NCBI RefSeq assembly: GCF_016919165.1
Contig: NZ_JAFFPS010000031.1
Coordinates: 124,001-188,000 of the forward strand
From: Leptospira chreensis
Lineage (GTDB): Bacteria > Spirochaetota > Leptospiria > Leptospirales > Leptospiraceae
Reading direction: 5' to 3'
Length of the DNA: 64,000 nucleotides
Made by a program: the position numbers and the translations under genes
Notes under the pieces: generated by a model
The model's database searches: none
The model's input: the letters and a program-made list of their open reading frames with translations, nothing else
Told to the model about the DNA's origin: nothing
Shown: positions 60,517 through 64,000 of the stretch, in pieces
Position numbering within the stretch: position 1 is the stretch's first letter
Layout of the letters: each line of letters begins with the position of its first letter

Positions 60517-61098
60517 ATGAATAAAAATAATGAAATGATCATCAAATCTTTTTCTTCCGCAACGAAATGGAAGGAATGGCTAATGTTAAATTTTGTAACA
60601 CTTCCTGATGGTATTTGGCTTCGAATTTACAAGAAAGACTCCGGAAAAAAAACAATAACCTATGATGAGGCCCTAGATGAAGCTCTTTGCTTCGGATGGA
60701 TCGATAGCCAGAAAAAAAAATACGATGAAATATCATGGATTCAGAAATTTACTCCACGCCGACCACAAAGCAATTGGTCAAAGCGAAATAGAGAGAAAGC
60801 AGATCTGCTGATCAAAGAAAAACGAATGCAACCAAAAGGATTATTAGAAATAGAGACTGCAAAAAAAGATGGCAGATGGGACAAAGCCTATGATTCTCCG
60901 AGCCAAATGGAAATACCCCCCGATTTTCTAGCAGAAGTAGTAAAAGATCAGGATGCCCACGAATTCTTTAAAACACTAAATAAAGCAAACTTATTTGCAA
61001 TTGGTTGGCGATTACAAACGGCAAAGACGCAAAAGACAAGAGACAAACGAATGAAGACTCTTCTCGAAATGATAAAGAATCAACAAAAATTGCACTAA
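60517..61098 (+). CDS. YdeI/OmpD-associated family protein
   Basis: Protein of 193 residues with the family's central blocks: ITYDEALDEALCFGWIDSQKK, and the C-terminal KLNKANLFAIGWRLQTAKTQKTRDKR helical hairpin in condensed form. Function is unknown in the family; it may act in cell-envelope stress. The ATG at 60517 has GGAAA upstream. It has a slightly more A+T-rich and AA-starting base use than its neighbours, so transfer is possible but unproven. Confidence 0.85.
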   Translation: MNKNNEMIIKSFSSATKWKEWLMLNFVTLPDGIWLRIYKKDSGKKTITYDEALDEALCFGWIDSQKKKYDEISWIQKFTPRRPQSNWSKRNREKADLLIKEKRMQPKGLLEIETAKKDGRWDKAYDSPSQMEIPPDFLAEVVKDQDAHEFFKTLNKANLFAIGWRLQTAKTQKTRDKRMKTLLEMIKNQQKLH

Positions 61099-61151
61099 AT
61101 TGTTTCCCTTATTGTTTTCTAAGAAATTCCTTTCAGGGAGGTGAATTGGTT

Positions 61152-61568
61152 TTAAGGAACTAATTCTAACTCATAAGTGATTTTTGCTGTTTTCTCTAGT
61201 GTTTTGGCAACCGAGCAATATTTTTCTAAACTGAGATCAATCGCACGTTTCACCTGATCTTCGTTAAAATCACCTTGAATTTTAAATTTCATATGGATGT
61301 TTTTAAAGAGATTCACTTCTTCGACTTTCTCTCTTTCGGCATCAACTTCGACTGAGTAGTCTTTCACTTCAATTCTGTATTTGGCAAGAATCATCAGTAC
61401 ATCAATGCTACTGCAACCAGCAAGTCCCATAATCAAAAGTTCCATGGGCCGTGGTCCAGAATTTTTTCCACCAATTTCAGGTGAGGCATCGATACGAATG
61501 GAGTTACCGGATTCATTCCAAGCTTCCAATCCGTAAGGGGATTCAATTCGATTCAGTTTGATATTCAT
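61152..61568 (-). CDS. OsmC-family hydroperoxide-reductase-like protein
   Basis: Protein of 138 residues. The two reactive Cys of OsmC-type peroxidases are present in GCSSIDVLM and EKYCSVAKTL, so it likely reduces organic hydroperoxides. It is close to the YhfA-like subgroup. It is downstream of the 1-Cys peroxiredoxin on the same strand with a hairpin between them; both suit oxidative-stress defence. Confidence 0.9.
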   Translation of the reverse strand: MNIKLNRIESPYGLEAWNESGNSIRIDASPEIGGKNSGPRPMELLIMGLAGCSSIDVLMILAKYRIEVKDYSVEVDAEREKVEEVNLFKNIHMKFKIQGDFNEDQVKRAIDLSLEKYCSVAKTLEKTAKITYELELVP

Positions 61569-61590
61569 AAGTTTTAGACAGGATAGAACG

Positions 61591-61609
61591 AGCGGGCCTT
61601 TGACCCGCT
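61591..61609 (-). terminator. Hairpin between peroxiredoxin and osmC genes
   Basis: AGCGGG and CCCGCT form a 6-bp G+C-rich stem with a 7-base loop, 12 bases after the peroxiredoxin stop. The T-run is weak in the gene direction, so it may only partly terminate. Confidence 0.4.
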
Positions 61610-61620
61610 TTACTTAAAAA

Positions 61621-62256
61621 CTACTTATTCGGTTGTGGAGTGTAACGTAAATAAGGTTTGATGGTTTTGAATCCCTTAGGGAATTTTTTCTTTGCATCTT
61701 CATCAGAAACGGAAGGAACGATGATTGTATCTTCCCCGTCTTTCCAGTTTGCAGGAGTTGCCACGCTAAACTGAGAAGTAAGTTGTAAAGAGTCAATCAC
61801 ACGTAAAAGTTCGTCAAAGTTTCTTCCAGTAGATGCAGGATAAGTGAGAGTTAATTTCACTTTTTTGTCTGGTCCTACAACAAATACAGAACGAACCGTA
61901 GTGGTTTCACTTGCATTCGGGTGGATCATATCATAAAGGTTAGATACCTTACGATCAGCATCCGCGATGATAGGATAATTCACTTTAGTCCCTTGTGTTT
62001 CGTTGATATCAGAGATCCAACCTTTGTGGCTGTCAACAGGGTCAACAGAAAGTGCGATTACTTTTACATTTCGTTTTTCGAACTCAGGTTTGATTTTTGC
62101 TACATATCCCAGTTCTGTTGTACAAACGGGAGTGTAGTCTTTTGGGTGAGAAAATAAAATTCCCCAACCTTGTCCTAAATATTCATGAAAGTCAATTTTG
62201 CCTTCAGAGGTTTCCGCTTGGAAATTGGGTGCTTCGTCGCCTAAACGTAGTGCCAT
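61621..62256 (-). CDS. 1-Cys peroxiredoxin (Prx6-type)
   Basis: Peroxidase of 211 residues. The peroxidatic Cys45 is in SHPKDYTPVCTTELG and no other Cys occurs in the protein, so the mechanism is 1-Cys. The longer C-terminal domain (from about 160, SLQLTSQFSVATPANWKDGED) is the Prx6-type dimer part. A strong AGGAG precedes the ATG. A PerR/Fur-like imperfect palindrome lies over the promoter, suggesting peroxide control. Confidence 0.95.
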   Translation of the reverse strand: MALRLGDEAPNFQAETSEGKIDFHEYLGQGWGILFSHPKDYTPVCTTELGYVAKIKPEFEKRNVKVIALSVDPVDSHKGWISDINETQGTKVNYPIIADADRKVSNLYDMIHPNASETTTVRSVFVVGPDKKVKLTLTYPASTGRNFDELLRVIDSLQLTSQFSVATPANWKDGEDTIIVPSVSDEDAKKKFPKGFKTIKPYLRYTPQPNK

Positions 62257-62291
62257 GGTATGTCTCCTATAAGATGATCAGTTGTTCCCAA

Positions 62292-62310
62292 TTTAGAATT
62301 GTTCTCTAAA
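62292..62310. promoter_or_regulatory. PerR/Fur-like box over the peroxiredoxin promoter
   Basis: TTTAGAATTGTTCTCTAAA is an imperfect palindrome (6 of 9 positions mirrored). On the minus strand it lies between TTGCAT (-35) and TAAATT (-10), 16 bases apart, which would put it over the spacer of the peroxiredoxin promoter. The likely regulator is a PerR-type repressor, not encoded here. Confidence 0.5.
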
Positions 62311-62376
62311 AATGCAAGAGTTTGTTACACTTTATTGGATGAAATTTCCATTTTATTGAAATTTTTCGTAGATTTC

Positions 62377-64000
62377 CTACTTTTTTGTTCTGGTGAAAGC
62401 CCCGTCCCAATCTGGTTCTGGGGGAGTTTCCAAGTAATACTGGCAACGTTCCCAAAGGAGTTTGCAGGCCTCATCCCCAGTGGAAGTCAGGATGGTGTAG
62501 AATTTTTTGCCTGCTTCCTCAAACTTTCGGTTCAAATAAGAGAAAAGGGCACTTTCATAGGCCTCCACTAGTTGGTGGTCTGCTTCCGTTTCGTCCCCTT
62601 TTTTGGCACGAACTTCATAAAGTGTGACGGGTTTGGTTTTTCCCTTCACTCGAACAATATCTAATTTCCTTGTGAAAAAATGATCTTTGATTTCGTCCTG
62701 AACATATTCAGAAACCAAAATACAAACCCCATAATCTTTTCCTGCTGCTTCGAGCCTTGCTGCAAGATTGACTGTATCACCCATCATGGTATAAGAAGCC
62801 AAAGCATCAGTTCCCATAAACCCAACTTTCGCATAACCCATGTTTAATCCAATCCGGAACTTCATGGTATGGGCTTCCGCGATGTATTTATTATTGGTTT
62901 TCCATTCCTCTTTCAGAACTTCCAATTTGTCTCTCATCTCAACGCTGGCCGATACTGCCTTTAAACAATGATTTTCTACATCCAGTGGGGCATTAAAAAC
63001 TCCAACGATGGCATCCCCAATGTATTTATCCAAAACACCATCATGGTGTTTGAGAATGATGGTCATGGCAGATAAATATTCGTTCAGTAGATTTGCGAGT
63101 TCCTTTGAGTTAAGTTTTTCAGAAATGGCACTAAAACCAGCGATATCAGAAAAGAAAGCTGTGATGATTTTTTCACTTCCTTGTTTTAGTTTTTCTAAGT
63201 CTTTGAGAGCTTCTCCGACCACCACTGGATCCACCATACTACCAAGCACTCCGCGCATTTTTTCACGATCTTTTAATCCGGAAACCATCTGGTTGAGTGC
63301 CACAGTTAAATTTCCAAATTCGTCATTGCCACCATCATCAAAATGGACATGGAGATTTCCTTCCCCGACATCTTCTGCACTGCGAATGATCTTTCTGATT
63401 TTTTGAACTACCACACCGGAGATAAAAATCGCAAAGATAATGGCCACCAAACAGATGGTAATGGCTGTGAATACAATTTGGTTCCTGTTATCTTTGATGG
63501 CGCGAATTCCATCGGTTCTATCCACAAGCGTGCGAATGAGTCCAGAAAAATTATCACGTAATACTAAGTTTGGAACATTCTCTGATTCCAAAAGATGGGT
63601 TCCATCTAACTTCCATAGGATCTCTTCTGATTCACTGCGGGAGTGGCCAAAACTCCCATCTGGAAAAAGTTTTTTTAATTCTTTTGTAGGGGTTTCTTGT
63701 TCGGCGGAGCTAATCCACTTACGAATGGCTTTCCATCGGTTCCTTTGGGTTTCTCTAGAATCCGGATCTTGGTAATAACGTTCGTATTCTGTGGGATCGG
63801 TTTTGAATTTCATTAAAATCCAATCTTCTAAAGCCACATCGCGTAAACTTCTTAAGGATTCGATTTTTTCCCAGTTTTCTAAAGGAATTGGGTAATTCGT
63901 TGTAACAGCATCAAAGATCTGATCTCTCTCGGAAATGAGTTCGTTATAGGATTTATAAAAACTTGTGAAGAGTTTGTCCTTTGCTGGAGGAATGGGAGGT
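62377..64000 (-). CDS. Class III adenylate/guanylate cyclase, 5' end outside window
   Basis: The frame is open from the stop at 62377 to the window edge with no stop, so the N-terminus lies beyond 64000; a GTG at 63837 is internal. Order seen: an extracytoplasmic sensor part, a membrane helix (VFTAITICLVAIIFAIFISG), HAMP-like linker (VGEGNLHVHFDDGGNDEF), then the cyclase catalytic domain with TAFFSDIAGFSAIS (metal Asp), IGDAIVGVFNAP and MMGDTVNLAARLE. The substrate (ATP or GTP) cannot be fixed here without aligned Lys/Asp positions. It is probably a membrane-anchored receptor for cAMP signalling. Confidence 0.93.
   Translation of the reverse strand, partial: PPIPPAKDKLFTSFYKSYNELISERDQIFDAVTTNYPIPLENWEKIESLRSLRDVALEDWILMKFKTDPTEYERYYQDPDSRETQRNRWKAIRKWISSAEQETPTKELKKLFPDGSFGHSRSESEEILWKLDGTHLLESENVPNLVLRDNFSGLIRTLVDRTDGIRAIKDNRNQIVFTAITICLVAIIFAIFISGVVVQKIRKIIRSAEDVGEGNLHVHFDDGGNDEFGNLTVALNQMVSGLKDREKMRGVLGSMVDPVVVGEALKDLEKLKQGSEKIITAFFSDIAGFSAISEKLNSKELANLLNEYLSAMTIILKHHDGVLDKYIGDAIVGVFNAPLDVENHCLKAVSASVEMRDKLEVLKEEWKTNNKYIAEAHTMKFRIGLNMGYAKVGFMGTDALASYTMMGDTVNLAARLEAAGKDYGVCILVSEYVQDEIKDHFFTRKLDIVRVKGKTKPVTLYEVRAKKGDETEADHQLVEAYESALFSYLNRKFEEAGKKFYTILTSTGDEACKLLWERCQYYLETPPEPDWDGAFTRTKK

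Overview
The window looks like chromosomal core DNA from a spirochaete, most probably a Leptospira of the saprophytic (L. biflexa-like) type. This is inferred from gene content: an LruC-domain lipoprotein, a small Cys-rich leptospiral-type lipoprotein, several Cache-type chemoreceptors, GAF/PAS kinases with PP2C (SpoIIE/RsbU-type) phosphatases, a class III cyclase, menaquinone methyltransferase, moderate-to-low G+C, and many short operons with frequent overlaps and GTG/TTG starts. I see no phage, transposase, CRISPR array, rRNA or canonical tRNA.

Layout. 1-520 has no gene but holds an inverted repeat and one copy of a structured intergenic repeat. 521-4389: MDR oxidoreductase, then a probable membrane-lipid-modification operon (SDR, DUF1295, cyclopropane-synthase-like methyltransferase). 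4368-9895: DEAD-box helicase, hybrid histidine kinase, MsrB lipoprotein, nucleotidyltransferase-like protein, small proteins. 9879-13687: EpmB-like radical SAM enzyme divergent from efp, then mtnB and two SDRs. 13691-18250: spirochaetal unknown, CorA, M61 peptidase. 18296-18517: candidate structured RNA. 18518-28489: two tandem chemoreceptors, small genes, EamA transporter, outer-membrane protein, a third chemoreceptor. 28516-34973: SAM/methionine cycle cluster: perfect palindromic operator, ArsR-methyltransferase fusion regulator (SahR-like), ahcY, 7Fe-type ferredoxin, metH. 35007-46386: small unknown proteins, second copy of the structured repeat, phosphofructokinase, GAF-PP2C phosphatase, argB, Nit-type amidase, alr, class V aminotransferase, bile-acid/sodium symporter family. 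46421-52891: rpmG (L33), a DksA-like protein that has lost its zinc finger, O-antigen ligase-like protein, thioesterase-like and AMP-ligase-like genes, LruC-domain lipoprotein. 53071-64000: menaquinone methyltransferase, ExbB/ExbD, sensor kinase plus REC-PP2C pair, dinB, esterase, DUF547, YdeI-like, OsmC, 1-Cys peroxiredoxin with a PerR-like box, and an adenylate cyclase that runs off the window end.

The most coherent system is the methionine cycle cluster: AhcY removes S-adenosylhomocysteine, MetH remethylates homocysteine, the ferredoxin may supply electrons to reactivate cob(II)alamin, and the fusion regulator probably senses SAH through its methyltransferase-like domain and acts at the 28516-28543 palindrome. 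The least explained signals are two intergenic structures: a repeat (345-460 and 35301-35444) whose outer stem shows a compensatory change between copies, and a G+C-rich, multi-hairpin region at 18331-18517.
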